The notes below the pieces were generated by a model, which was given only the letters and a program-made list of their open reading frames with translations, ran no database searches and was not told the origin of the DNA. DNA of 64,000 bases, taken from positions 1,984,001 to 2,048,000 of the forward strand of contig NC_003155.5 in the NCBI RefSeq assembly GCF_000009765.2. Reading direction: 5' to 3'. Numbering within the stretch: position 1 is the first letter of the stretch; every line of letters starts with the position of its first letter. The position numbers and the translations under genes are program-made. Of this stretch, positions 1 through 8,286 are shown in pieces. The DNA comes from Streptomyces avermitilis MA-4680 = NBRC 14893 (GTDB taxonomy: Bacteria > Actinomycetota > Actinomycetes > Streptomycetales > Streptomycetaceae).

Positions 1-593
1 ACGGTCGGCATTCCGTTGTCCACGCAGGTCACCGGGGTGCCGGCGACGACGTCACGGGCCAGCCCTGTAGGCAGCAGCGGACTGCCGCCCGGCGGGAACT
101 CGATGACCACCGGGGCGGCGGTCCCCGGCACACCGGAGATCTCGGCCGAGCCGGTGTAGTCGACGCGTCCCCCCGGGGTGGGAAAGGTCGCGACGGCCAG
201 GTCCCCGGTGTTGAGCATGCGGATCCGTACGGACGTCTCCGCGTCCCCCGGGGCGACCAGCCCGCGTTCCACGGCGAAGGGGCCGACCCCGGCGAGCAGG
301 TTGCCGCAGTTCTGCCGGTCGGTCACCTGGGCGGTGTCGACGCCGACTTGGAGGAACAGATAGCCGACGTCCGCCTCGGGGTCGGCGGAGACGGAGACGA
401 CGGCCACCTTGCTGGTCAGGGGATGCGCCCCGCCCAGGCCGTCGATCTGGCGCGGATCGGGGCTGCCCATGACGCGCAGCAGCAGGTCGTCGCGCGCGCC
501 GGCGTCGGCGGGCAGGTCCTCGGCCAGGAAGTAGGCCCCCTTGGAGGTGCCGCCGCGCATGAGCATGCAGCGCACCTCCCGGGTCCCGGTCAC
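1..593 (-). CDS. galD: 4-oxalomesaconate tautomerase, PrpF/GalD family (3' part cut by window edge)
   Basis: Likely isomerises the tautomers of 4-oxalomesaconate so that the hydratase encoded just upstream can act, in the lower part of gallate/protocatechuate 4,5-cleavage. About 197 residues are visible. The N-terminus reads VRCMLMRGGTSKGAYF, the typical PrpF start, and a DRQNCGNLLAGVG segment follows near residue 95, the conserved loop of this diaminopimelate-epimerase-like fold. The start is GTG at 593, overlapping the TGA of the aldolase gene (GTGA), so the two are translationally coupled. The C-terminal half lies beyond base 1. PrpF-type aconitate isomerase is the alternative, but the neighbouring hydratase and aldolase favour the oxalomesaconate role. 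Confidence 0.8.
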   Translation of the reverse strand, partial: MTGTREVRCMLMRGGTSKGAYFLAEDLPADAGARDDLLLRVMGSPDPRQIDGLGGAHPLTSKVAVVSVSADPEADVGYLFLQVGVDTAQVTDRQNCGNLLAGVGPFAVERGLVAPGDAETSVRIRMLNTGDLAVATFPTPGGRVDYTGSAEISGVPGTAAPVVIEFPPGGSPLLPTGLARDVVAGTPVTCVDNGMPT

Positions 594-1300
594 GAGCCCG
601 CCTCCTCGCGGGCGTACTCCTCGTAGGTGCGGTACTCGACGCCGAGCCGGGCGAGGGTGTCGCGCAGTCCGTAGCGGTCGAGGCCCAGCTCGCCCTTGGC
701 GAAGGCGGCGCGGGACGCCTCTTCCTTGGCGGTGCGGGCGGCGGACGCCTCGACGGCCCGGGCGGACCGCTCGCGGGGCACACACATGACACCGTCGTCG
801 TCGGCGAGGATCACATCGCCGGGCCGGACCGTCTGCCCGCCGATCGCGACCGGTACGTTGACCGAGCCGCCGGTGGCCTTCACGGTGCCCTGGGAGCTCA
901 CGGCCCTCGCCCACACCGGGAAGCCCATCTCACGCAGTTCTTCGGTGTCCCGCACGCCCGCGTTGGTCACCAGGCCGCGCACGCCCCGCCGTTGGAGGGC
1001 GGTGGCGAACAGCTCGCCGAACATGCCGTCGGTGGAGGGAGAGGTGGTGGTGACGACCAGGAGGTCGCCCTCGCCGCACTGCTCCACCGCCGCGTGGATC
1101 ATGAGGTTGTCGCCGGGCCAGCTGAGTACGGTGACGGCGCTGCCGCAGATCCGTACGCCCTGCTGGATGGGGCGCAGGTCGGGGCCGAGGAGGCCGCTGC
1201 GGCCGAGCGCCTCGTGGACCGTGGCCACGCCGTAGCCGGACAGCGACTCGACGTCCTTCGCATCCGCCTTGGGCGGGTTGGTGACGATCACGCCGCTCAT
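590..1300 (-). CDS. galC: 4-carboxy-4-hydroxy-2-oxoadipate aldolase (RraA-like, GalC/LigK type)
   Basis: Predicted class II aldolase that splits 4-carboxy-4-hydroxy-2-oxoadipate into pyruvate and oxaloacetate. The 236-aa protein has the RraA/HMG-CHA aldolase fold signature: VTNAGVRD (R117-D118, the metal- and substrate-binding pair of this family) and GDVILADDDGVMCVP around residues 161-175. A longer open frame runs upstream to 1876, but that part is antisense-like shadow over galB; the ATG at 1298-1300 begins MSGVIVTNPP, as homologues do. It overlaps the stop of the upstream hydratase by a few bases and its own stop overlaps the tautomerase start. The three genes therefore form a coupled unit. 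RraA itself (RNase E inhibitor) is less likely in this context. Confidence 0.85.
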   Translation of the reverse strand: MSGVIVTNPPKADAKDVESLSGYGVATVHEALGRSGLLGPDLRPIQQGVRICGSAVTVLSWPGDNLMIHAAVEQCGEGDLLVVTTTSPSTDGMFGELFATALQRRGVRGLVTNAGVRDTEELREMGFPVWARAVSSQGTVKATGGSVNVPVAIGGQTVRPGDVILADDDGVMCVPRERSARAVEASAARTAKEEASRAAFAKGELGLDRYGLRDTLARLGVEYRTYEEYAREEAGS

Positions 1301-2046
1301 GCCAGCTCCCCCGTGACCTGCGGGTAGGGACGCATGTACGCCTCGGCGTACGTGGCGTGCGGCAGACCGAGGTTGGGTCCGGCGTTGCGCTTGAGCTGGA
1401 CACCGCGGCGCTTGCCCAGGTCGGTGTAGTAGTCCCACAGGTGCTGCTGGGCGGCCAGGCACTCCATGGCCTTGCGCTTGGTCTCCCACACCTCGGTGAT
1501 GTCGAGGAGGACCTCCGGCTTGAACCCGCACATCTCGGGCTGGTGCGGCTCGAAGAAGAACACCGGCGGGGCCCCGATGATCTCCCCGGGGGCCGGGTAG
1601 CCGATGGCCTGGGCGAGCACGCGCGCGTCCAGGGCCATCCGAGCCGCCGCCGGGTGGTCGCCGTTGTAGGGGTCGTCGAGGGGGTGGGTGAGCACGACGT
1701 CCGGCTGGGCCTGCCGGTGAACGGCCACCAGCCGGTCGGTCAACTCGGGCGTGGCGAGCAGGGGGTAGTCGCCGGCGTCGAAGAAGACGACCTCGGCGCC
1801 GAGGGTGGCGGCCGCCTTCTCGGCCTCCTCGCGCCGGATCCCCTTGATCTCCTCCAGCGACTTGCCCTCGCGCCACGCCTTGGCGGATTCGCCGCGCTCA
1901 CCGAAGGTCAGACACGCGATGGTGACCTTCTCGCCGCGGGACGCCGCCAGGGCGATGGCTCCGCCCGCTCGCCACACGAAGTCCCCGGCGTGCGCGGTGA
2001 TGACGAGTGTGGACCGTGGGGTGGCGGGCGCGTTGCCGTGCGTCAT
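1297..2046 (-). CDS. galB: 4-oxalomesaconate hydratase, LmbE/PIG-L family (GalB-like)
   Basis: Predicted zinc-dependent hydratase converting 4-oxalomesaconate (enol form) to 4-carboxy-4-hydroxy-2-oxoadipate. The 249-aa protein has the LmbE/PIG-L fold, but the canonical N-terminal metal motif is AHAGDFVWRAGG (residues 19-30), as in GalB hydratases, rather than the AHPDD of deacetylases. The distal motif is HPLDDPYNGDHPAA from H121, with H131 the likely third metal ligand. It sits 45 bases downstream of the GntR gene on the same strand and overlaps galC. No ring-cleavage dioxygenase is in the window, so the upper pathway may lie beyond base 1 or elsewhere. A deacetylase role is the main alternative. 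Confidence 0.82.
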   Translation of the reverse strand: MTHGNAPATPRSTLVITAHAGDFVWRAGGAIALAASRGEKVTIACLTFGERGESAKAWREGKSLEEIKGIRREEAEKAAATLGAEVVFFDAGDYPLLATPELTDRLVAVHRQAQPDVVLTHPLDDPYNGDHPAAARMALDARVLAQAIGYPAPGEIIGAPPVFFFEPHQPEMCGFKPEVLLDITEVWETKRKAMECLAAQQHLWDYYTDLGKRRGVQLKRNAGPNLGLPHATYAEAYMRPYPQVTGELA

Positions 2047-2091
2047 TACTGAATCTCCTTGGTGAACAGGGGTGCGCCCGCCTCGTCCGCG

Positions 2092-2742
2092 TCAGTCGCG
2101 CAGCGCCTCGATCACGCTGGTGAGGTGGGCGCGGACGGCCACCTCGGCCGCCTGCGGGTCCCTGTCCCTGATCGCTTCGATCATGGACAGGTGCTCGTTC
2201 AGGGAGTGCTGCGGACGCCCCGGTCTCAGCGCCAACTGGAAGCGATGGCGCACCAGTTGCGCGTTGAGCCGCTCCAGTAGCTCCACGGCCGTCTGCTGCC
2301 CGGAGAACTCCCGGATCCTGTCGTGCAGTTCATGGTTGAGCTCCGAGTACGTCACCGGCTCGCCGTCGGCCACGGCCTTGGTCATCGCCGCGCCCAGGTC
2401 CGCGAGCTCGGTCAGCTGCTCGTCGCTGGCCGCGACGGCCGCCTTGGCCGCGCACAGCCCTTCGAGGACCATGCGGCACTCGGTGATGGCGACCGCTTCC
2501 TCCACGGTCACCACCCGCACCCGCGAACCGCGGTTGCGGATCCGCTCCACCAGCCCTTCGGCCGCCAGATCGATGAGCGCCGCCCGGATGCTGGCCCGCG
2601 TCACACCGAACTGTTCGGCGAGTTCGTTCTCCACCAGCCGCTGCGCCGGTGCCATCTCGCCGTGCAGGATCGCCTGCCGCAGCTGCGTCAACGCATGCTG
2701 CTTGGCCTGCTCTCCAGTGCTCGGACGGGCTTCCTTCGGCAT
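2092..2742 (-). CDS. GntR-family regulator with FCD domain
   Basis: Likely ligand-responsive repressor of the downstream gal genes and of itself. The 216-aa protein has a winged helix-turn-helix at residues 15-75 (LAEQFGVTRASIRAALIDL) and an FCD ligand-binding domain from about 85 to 205 with metal-binding-type histidines in ELNHELHD. The frame stays open to 3042, but the ATG at 2742 is preceded by AGGGAGGG and begins MPKEARPSTG, leaving a normal-length N-terminus. It is the first gene of the minus-strand unit. A palindrome fitting the FadR-subfamily operator lies 52-63 bases upstream of its start. The effector is unknown; a pathway acid such as oxalomesaconate is an inference. Confidence 0.85.
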   Translation of the reverse strand: MPKEARPSTGEQAKQHALTQLRQAILHGEMAPAQRLVENELAEQFGVTRASIRAALIDLAAEGLVERIRNRGSRVRVVTVEEAVAITECRMVLEGLCAAKAAVAASDEQLTELADLGAAMTKAVADGEPVTYSELNHELHDRIREFSGQQTAVELLERLNAQLVRHRFQLALRPGRPQHSLNEHLSMIEAIRDRDPQAAEVAVRAHLTSVIEALRD

Positions 2743-2793
2743 CGTTGCCCTCCCTGAGTGAGTGCCTGTCGAACCTAAATCTAGCCAAGCAAG

Positions 2794-2805
2794 ATTGTCA
2801 ACAAT
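2794..2805. promoter_or_regulatory. candidate GntR/FadR-type operator
   Basis: ATTGT-CA-ACAAT is a perfect inverted repeat in an AT-rich patch, 52-63 bases upstream of the GntR start codon. It fits the known FadR-subfamily pattern with GT and AC half-sites around a two-base centre. Autoregulation of the operon is inferred. Confidence 0.55.
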
Positions 2806-2974
2806 TTTGTCCTCCATATTGCGTGCATGCGTCGGCGCCGCCACGGTCCCGGGGCGGCGCGGTTTCGCTGTGTGCCGGGCCTGCACGCGAGTACGGAACG
2901 AGGGACGACCCGTCAGGGAATCCTCGGGCTCGGGCGCATACCGATACCCGTACTGTCCGAGGTACTGACGTGCT

Positions 2975-2994
2975 CCCCGGCCTGAAGGCCGGGG
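2975..2994. terminator. GC hairpin; possible terminator or IS200/IS605-type end remnant
   Basis: CCCCGGCC-TGAA-GGCCGGGG is a perfect 8-bp stem with a four-base loop about 80 bases past the permease stop. It can terminate the minus-strand operon. The flank reading GTGCT before it and GTTCCTG after it also resembles ends of actinobacterial IS200/IS605 elements, but no transposase is nearby. Confidence 0.4.
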
Positions 2995-3072
2995 GTTCCT
3001 GCCGCGGTCTTCCGACCGTCTCGGTGGCCTGGTGAGCGACAACAGGCGCTGCTGTCCACCACGGTCAGGGCG

Positions 3073-4569
3073 TCAGACGGAAGTACCGTCACAAGGGATC
3101 GCGTCTCCCGACGGAGCCTCGCCGCGCCCGTGGTGGCGGGTGGTCACCATGTACAGCAGGCCGGTGATCAGGACGACGCCTCCGCACAGCAGCACGACGT
3201 AGTTGTCGAACCACGGCTGTTCCGGATTTCGAGGCCAGCAGATGTTGATGATGGCGAAGATCCCGTAGGCCAGGGCGGCGGCGTTCACGACGAGCCCGAA
3301 GCGGCCCAGAGTGAACTCGCCCGCGGGTTCCCAGCCCTTGAGGCGGGCTCGCAGCGCGGCCAGGACGACCATCTGGAACGAGGCGTAGATACCGAGGATC
3401 GCGAACGAGACGATCTTCGTGAGGGCGTTCTCCGACACCAGCGAGCCGAAGGCGATCAGCGCGGGCACGACGGCCGCGACGAGCAGCGCGTAGGTGGGTA
3501 CGGCCCGTGCCGGGGAGAACCGCTCCAGCAGCTTGTGCCCGAAGATCATGCGGTCGCGTGCGTACGAGTAGATGAGCCGGCCCGCCGCCGCCTGAAGGCT
3601 GACGGTGCAGGACAGGAACGAGATGAGGACGACCCCCATCACGAGCCTGGCGCCCACTTCGCCCATCGCGTCGTACAGCACGCGCACCACGGGGTCGGTG
3701 TCCTTGCCGGAGATGACGGCCCGGTAGTCCGTCACCGACAGCAGGAGCGTGAGGCAGGTGAAGGTGGCCGCGGCGCCGCCCACGTAGATCGTGCGGCGCA
3801 TGGCCCGGGGGATGACACGGCCGGGGTGCTCGACCTCCTCCGCGGTGTCGCCGCAGGCCTCGAACCCGTAGTACTGGTAGAAGCCGATGATGGCCGCGCC
3901 GAGGAACGCCGGCAGGTAGCTGCCGTCGCCCTCGGCGCCGAAGGAGTCGAAGATGACGCCGATGCCGTGCTCGCGATGGGTGACCAGCAGGTAGATGCCG
4001 ACGACCAGCGCCCCGACCAGTTCCCCGGTGAAACCGATGACGGCCGCCCACGAAAGAGCCCTGGTTCCCGCGTAGTTGATCAGGGCGGCCACCACGATGA
4101 GGACCACCGTGCACCCGACGGTCGTGTGCACGGTCGGCGCGAAGCCGAGCAGGATCGCGATGTACGGGCCTGCCCCGTACGCCACCGAGGTGATCGTGAC
4201 CAGGAGCGCCCACATATAGACCCAGCCGGTCATCCAGGCCCACCGCGGGCCCCACAGGCGCCGGGCCCAGGGATAGACGCCTCCGGCGATGGGGTACTGC
4301 GCCACGACCTCGCCGAAGACGAGGGCGACGAGGAACTGGCCGGCACCGGCCAGCAGGAACGCCCAGATCATGGGCGGTCCGCCCGCGGCGAGCGCGGTGC
4401 CGAACAAGGTGTAGGTACTGACGACGGGTGACAGGTAGGTGAAGCCGAGTGCGAAGTTCGCCCACGGCCCCATGTCCTTGCGGAACTTGGAGTCCGGCAC
4501 CCAGCCGGGTTCCGAGGGCTTCCCGCCCGGCGAGCCGGCTCCCGCGGTCGGGTCGCTGGTTCCGGCCAT
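3073..4569 (-). CDS. APC-superfamily amino acid/choline permease
   Basis: Predicted twelve-helix cytoplasmic-membrane transporter of the amino acid-choline (ACT) branch of the APC superfamily. The 498-aa protein has a hydrophilic N-terminus to about residue 30, then WANFALGFTYLSPVVSTYTLFG, the conserved unwound first helix of the family, and GFYQYYGFEACGDTAEEVEHPGRVIPRAM in the middle, the typical E-E-x-xxPxRxxPRA loop. The frame extends to 5379, but this is shadow over the oxidoreductase; ATG at 4569 overlaps that gene's TGA. Being coupled to a GMC oxidoreductase and an aldehyde dehydrogenase it probably imports choline or a related amino alcohol. The exact substrate cannot be read from sequence. 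Confidence 0.85.
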   Translation of the reverse strand: MAGTSDPTAGAGSPGGKPSEPGWVPDSKFRKDMGPWANFALGFTYLSPVVSTYTLFGTALAAGGPPMIWAFLLAGAGQFLVALVFGEVVAQYPIAGGVYPWARRLWGPRWAWMTGWVYMWALLVTITSVAYGAGPYIAILLGFAPTVHTTVGCTVVLIVVAALINYAGTRALSWAAVIGFTGELVGALVVGIYLLVTHREHGIGVIFDSFGAEGDGSYLPAFLGAAIIGFYQYYGFEACGDTAEEVEHPGRVIPRAMRRTIYVGGAAATFTCLTLLLSVTDYRAVISGKDTDPVVRVLYDAMGEVGARLVMGVVLISFLSCTVSLQAAAGRLIYSYARDRMIFGHKLLERFSPARAVPTYALLVAAVVPALIAFGSLVSENALTKIVSFAILGIYASFQMVVLAALRARLKGWEPAGEFTLGRFGLVVNAAALAYGIFAIINICWPRNPEQPWFDNYVVLLCGGVVLITGLLYMVTTRHHGRGEAPSGDAIPCDGTSV

Positions 4570-6131
4570 CAGCGTGCCTCTCCGGGCTGCCGCGTCCCCT
4601 TGATCAGATCGACCGCGCGTTCCGCTGCCAGCAGCACGGTCAGCATCGGGTTGATGGTGGGCATCGTCGGGAACAGGGACGCGTCGACGACTCGCACTCC
4701 GCTGACGCCGCGCACCCGCAGCTGCGGGTCGAGGACGGCCAGCGGATCGTCGTCCGCGCCCATCCGGCAGGTGCCGGCCGGGTGGTAGACGGTGTGCGCG
4801 GCTTTCCTTCCGTACGCGGACAGTTCGGCGTCCGTGCGGATGTCCGGTCCCGGCGCGACCTCCCGTTTCAGCCAGTCCCGCAACGGTGCGGCGGCGGCCA
4901 CTTCCCGGGCGATCCCGAGTCCGTCGACGATGGTCTTCTCGTCGTAGCCCTCGGGGTCGGTGAAGTACCGGAAGTCCAGGCAGGGCTGCCGCGTCGGGTC
5001 CGCGTCGGCCAGCCACATCCGTCCCACCGAGCGGGCTCTGGGTACGTTCGGTGTCATACAGACGCCGTGCTCGATCGCCGGGTGGCCGAGCCGTTCGGTG
5101 TTGACCGTGAACGGGACTTGGTAGAAGTGGAACATCAGGTCCGGGCGCGGCCCGCGCGGAGCGCGGCGCAGGAACAGTCCCGCGTCCGAGTCCATGGCCG
5201 AGTTCGGGGGCAGCGGGCCGTGCGTCTCCCAGACGATGACCGACTCGGGGTGGTCGAGGAGGTTCTCGCCGACGCCCGGCACATCCGCCCGCACCTCGAT
5301 GCCGAGATCGCGGAGCTGCTGCGCGGGCCCCACGCCGGACAGCAGGAGCAGGCGCGGTGTGTCGATCGCTCCCGCGCACAGCAGCATGTCGCGCGCGGCT
5401 CGCACCGTCGCGGTGGTGCCGTCGCTCTGCCGGACCTGGACGCGGGTGAGACGGCCGTCACCGTCCGGCAGCAGCCCGTACGCCCATGTCTCCAGCCGGA
5501 GCGTCAGGTTGGGGCGGTCCAGCACGGGGTGCAGATAGGCGACGGAGGCGGAGGAGCGCCGGTTGCTCTCCGGCTCGTACGCCAGGGAGAAGAATCCGGC
5601 GCCTTCGGCGAACGGCCGCGCGTTGAAGTCCTCGATCACCGGGACCCCGAGGGCCGAAGCGGCGGCGGTCACGAAATCGCGGGCGATCGGATTGCGGTCC
5701 TTGTCGGCGACCGGCACGATCCGGTTCTGGAGGCGATGACGGTACGGCAGCAGCACGTCCGGACCCCAGCCGGTGCAGCCCCTGTCGACCCAGTCGTCGA
5801 GGTCCTCGGGCAGCGGAAGGAAGCTGATGACCGTGTTGTGCGAGGAGCAGCCGCCGAGGACGCGGGCCCGGGAATGCAGAATGTGCGAGTTCCCGCGCGG
5901 CTGTTCCACGGTCGTGTAGCCGTAGTCGAACTCCGAGCCGAGCAGGTTGATCCAGTTGCGCAGGCGCAGGATCCGCTCGTCGCCCACGTCGCTGGGACCG
6001 CCCTCGATGACGCAGACGCGGCAGTCGGGGTCCTCCGTCAGGCGGGCCGCCAGAACGCATCCGGCCGTGCCCCCGCCGACGATGACGTAGTCGTATTCCG
6101 GTTCGTCCGTCACGGACCGCTCCCCAGCCAT
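4569..6131 (-). CDS. GMC oxidoreductase, choline dehydrogenase-like
   Basis: Flavoenzyme that probably oxidises choline (or another alcohol) to the aldehyde. The 520-aa protein has the N-terminal FAD dinucleotide fold VIVGGGTAGCVLA (residues 16-28), the GMC signature HSRARVLGGCSSHN, and a C-terminal catalytic region YHPAGTCRMG near 455 and PTINPMLTVLLAAERAVDLI near 500. The open frame extends to 6374 over the aldehyde dehydrogenase gene; the ATG at 6131 with GAGGGG upstream gives the normal N-terminus. It lies 13 bases after the aldehyde dehydrogenase and overlaps the permease start by one base. Similarity to other GMC alcohol oxidases means the substrate is an inference from context. Confidence 0.83.
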   Translation of the reverse strand: MAGERSVTDEPEYDYVIVGGGTAGCVLAARLTEDPDCRVCVIEGGPSDVGDERILRLRNWINLLGSEFDYGYTTVEQPRGNSHILHSRARVLGGCSSHNTVISFLPLPEDLDDWVDRGCTGWGPDVLLPYRHRLQNRIVPVADKDRNPIARDFVTAAASALGVPVIEDFNARPFAEGAGFFSLAYEPESNRRSSASVAYLHPVLDRPNLTLRLETWAYGLLPDGDGRLTRVQVRQSDGTTATVRAARDMLLCAGAIDTPRLLLLSGVGPAQQLRDLGIEVRADVPGVGENLLDHPESVIVWETHGPLPPNSAMDSDAGLFLRRAPRGPRPDLMFHFYQVPFTVNTERLGHPAIEHGVCMTPNVPRARSVGRMWLADADPTRQPCLDFRYFTDPEGYDEKTIVDGLGIAREVAAAAPLRDWLKREVAPGPDIRTDAELSAYGRKAAHTVYHPAGTCRMGADDDPLAVLDPQLRVRGVSGVRVVDASLFPTMPTINPMLTVLLAAERAVDLIKGTRQPGEAR

Positions 6132-6144
6132 GCCGTCACGCCCC

Positions 6145-7611
6145 TCAGCCCTTGAACCAGCCGGAGGGGCCGGGAGAGAGGTTCTGGTAGATGTGCTTGA
6201 TCTCCTGGTATTCGCGCAGGCCCGTGGGTCCCAGCTCACGTCCCACGCCCGACTGCCCGTAGCCGCCCCACTCCGCCTGGGGGAGATACGGGTGGAAGTC
6301 GTTGATCCACACCGTGCCGTGCCGCAGCCGGGCGGCGACACGCTGCGCCCGGCTCGCCTCGCCGGTCCACACACCTGCCGCGAGCCCGTAGCGGGTGTCG
6401 TTCGCGAGCTCGACCGCTTCGTCCTCGGTACGGAACGTCTCGACGGTGACCACCGGTCCGAAGACCTCCTCCTGGACGATGCGCATGGACCGGTCGCAGT
6501 CGTCGAAGATCGTCGGCAGCAGGAAGAAGCCGTGTGCGAGGTCCGGGTCGTCGGGGCGCCGGCCCCCGGTCACCAGCCGTGCTCCCTCGGACCGGCCGAG
6601 GTCGATGTACTTCTCCACCTTGGCCCGGTGTTCGGCGGAGCTGAGCGGACCGCTCTCGGTGTGCGGGTCGAGGCCGTTGCCGAGCCGGATGCGGGAGGCA
6701 CGGTCGGCGAGTTCCCGGACGAAGCGGTCGTGCCAGGAGTCCTGCACCAGCAGCCGTGAGCCGGCCGAGCAGACCTGCCCGGAGTGCAGGAAGGACGCGT
6801 CGAGCGTGTGGTCGACCGCGGCCTCGAAGTCCGCGTCGTCGAAGACGACGTTCGGGTTCTTGCCGCCCAGTTCCAGGGCGATGTTCTTCACCTCGCGGGC
6901 CGCCGACTCCATGATCCGGCGGCCGGTTCCCAGACCGCCCGTGAAGGACACCAGGTCCACCTCCGGGTGCACCGTCATCGCCGACCCGACGGTGGCGCCG
7001 GCGCCGAGAACGAGATTGGCCACTCCGGGAGGTGCGCCCGCCTCCTCGATGAGCCGCATCATGGCGATGGTCGTGAGCGGGGTGATCTCGCTCGGTTTGA
7101 GGACGAACGTGTTGCCCGCGGCGAGCGCCGGTGCGACCTTCCAAGAAGCCTGGAGCAGTGGATAGTTCCAGGGGGCGATCAGCGCGCAGACCCCGACGGG
7201 TTCGTGGACGACGCGGCTGAGAACGTCCGGGCCGGCGTCGACGACGCGTCCCGCGTCCTTGCCGGCCATCTCGGCGAAGTAGCGGAAGGCGTTCGACACG
7301 TCCTTGACGTCGATCCGGGCTTCGGCAAGGGTCTTGCCCGTGTTCAGGGTCTCGTCCCGCGCGATCTCCTCGATGTCCCGCAGGAGGTACTCCGCCACCC
7401 GGAACAGGACGTCCGCCCGTCGCTGTGTCGGCGCGGCCGCCCAGTCAGCGGCGTGGAAGGCCCGCCTGGCCGCTGTCACCGCGCGGTCGACGTCCGTGGC
7501 ATCGCCCTCGTCGACACTGCGGACAACGGTCGCGTCGAAGGGATTGACCACCTCCCGTGTCGTGCCTGTCGCGCCCCGGACCCACTCACCGTCGATGAAC
7601 AGATCGGGCAT
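6145..7611 (-). CDS. NAD(P)-dependent aldehyde dehydrogenase, betaine aldehyde dehydrogenase-like
   Basis: Predicted to oxidise the aldehyde made by the adjacent GMC enzyme, most plausibly betaine aldehyde to glycine betaine. The 488-aa protein is full-length for the family. The general base sits in LELGGKNPN (E247) and the nucleophile in SGQVCSAGSR (C281); the NAD-binding segment is NYPLLQASWKVAPALAAGNTFVLKPSE. The ATG at 7611 follows GGAGGAG and begins MPDLFIDGEW, as in homologues; the longer frame to 7725 is not needed. First gene of the three-gene operon. Aminobutyraldehyde dehydrogenase is the main alternative assignment. Confidence 0.87.
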   Translation of the reverse strand: MPDLFIDGEWVRGATGTTREVVNPFDATVVRSVDEGDATDVDRAVTAARRAFHAADWAAAPTQRRADVLFRVAEYLLRDIEEIARDETLNTGKTLAEARIDVKDVSNAFRYFAEMAGKDAGRVVDAGPDVLSRVVHEPVGVCALIAPWNYPLLQASWKVAPALAAGNTFVLKPSEITPLTTIAMMRLIEEAGAPPGVANLVLGAGATVGSAMTVHPEVDLVSFTGGLGTGRRIMESAAREVKNIALELGGKNPNVVFDDADFEAAVDHTLDASFLHSGQVCSAGSRLLVQDSWHDRFVRELADRASRIRLGNGLDPHTESGPLSSAEHRAKVEKYIDLGRSEGARLVTGGRRPDDPDLAHGFFLLPTIFDDCDRSMRIVQEEVFGPVVTVETFRTEDEAVELANDTRYGLAAGVWTGEASRAQRVAARLRHGTVWINDFHPYLPQAEWGGYGQSGVGRELGPTGLREYQEIKHIYQNLSPGPSGWFKG

Positions 7612-7813
7612 CGCCGCCACTCCTCCGTGCAGGGCCGAAGCCGTCCTACCGCCGAACCTCCAACCTGCGTCAGCGCCCGAGCCGGGCCGGAGCGGCACAC
7701 CGCAGGTGCGCGGGCGCGGGCCCATAAGTTGACCCCGCTGGTCTACGGGCGCCTCGCGCGCTTGCGGTGCGGGGGGGGCAGGCGCGATCCACGGGAGGAC
7801 GTGCCGACCTGCC

Positions 7814-7897
7814 CTCGGGTTCAGGCCTCGGGTTCAGGCCTCGGGCTCAGGACTCAGGCTCAGAACTCAGGCTCAGGTCTCGGGCTCAGGTCTCGGC
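7814..7897. repeat. degenerate GGCTCAGG-type tandem repeat
   Basis: Seven to eight imperfect copies of a unit like TCGGGTTCAGGCC or TCAGGCTCAGGAC lie between the aldehyde dehydrogenase start and the tRNA. The rest of 7612-8014 shows no gene. Function unknown. Confidence 0.7.
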
Positions 7898-7969
7898 CGG
7901 CGCCTCGGCGGGAGCGGGACGTGCGGCGCTGTGGCATCGGCGGGCAGTGCGAGCTGACCCCTTCCACGC

Positions 7970-8010
7970 AAAAGGGCCCCCACAGGCTCTCGCCTGCGAA
8001 GACCCTTCGC
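7970..8010 (-). terminator. terminator downstream of tRNA-Pro
   Basis: Read on the minus strand, AAGGG...CAGGC-GAGA-GCCTG...CCCTTTT forms a stem with an inner five-bp helix and GAGA loop and ends in a T run. It begins five bases after the tRNA 3' end. Confidence 0.7.
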
Positions 8011-8014
8011 ACGG

Positions 8015-8088
<74 letters not shown>

Positions 8089-8248
8089 TTGCCCGTCTGA
8101 CCTGGGATTTCCCCTGGCCGAACGTGCACGGAAACAATACCGCACTCCGGCCGGTGGTCGCGCACTCCTTTATTCGGGGCCGACGGACCGGGTATTCGAG
8201 GCCGACGGACCGGGCGCGGCCACGGCGGCGAGAAGCACCGGCCGGCGC

Positions 8249-8279
8249 TTGACCTGAAGTTTGGTTGAGGTTGCACGAT
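8249..8279 (+). promoter_or_regulatory. MerR-type promoter of the transketolase genes, likely leaderless transcript
   Basis: A TTGACC -35 element (8249-8254) is followed after 19 bases by CACGAT (8274-8279), the overlong spacing typical of MerR-activated promoters. The spacer carries an inverted repeat ACCTGAA...TTGAGGT (8252-8271, one mismatch). The ATG at 8287 is seven bases after the -10, with no Shine-Dalgarno sequence, so transcription probably starts at the start codon. Confidence 0.5.
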
Positions 8280-8286
8280 CGTCGGT

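Larger units (their letters stand above)
2743..3072. other. intergenic region upstream of the GntR gene
   Basis: No credible gene. It holds the GntR promoter and operator (2794-2805) and a strong GC hairpin (2975-2994) that lies downstream of the permease gene on the minus strand. Short open frames here lack coding bias. Confidence 0.6.

Noticed and set aside
3130..4431. A plus-strand open frame opposite the permease
   Set aside because: Composition (His, Asp, Gly, Gln) is that of an antisense shadow and it lacks any membrane or catalytic motif.
7814..7897. Short repeats considered as a CRISPR array
   Set aside because: Units are imperfect and contiguous with no unique spacers, and there is no cas gene in the window.
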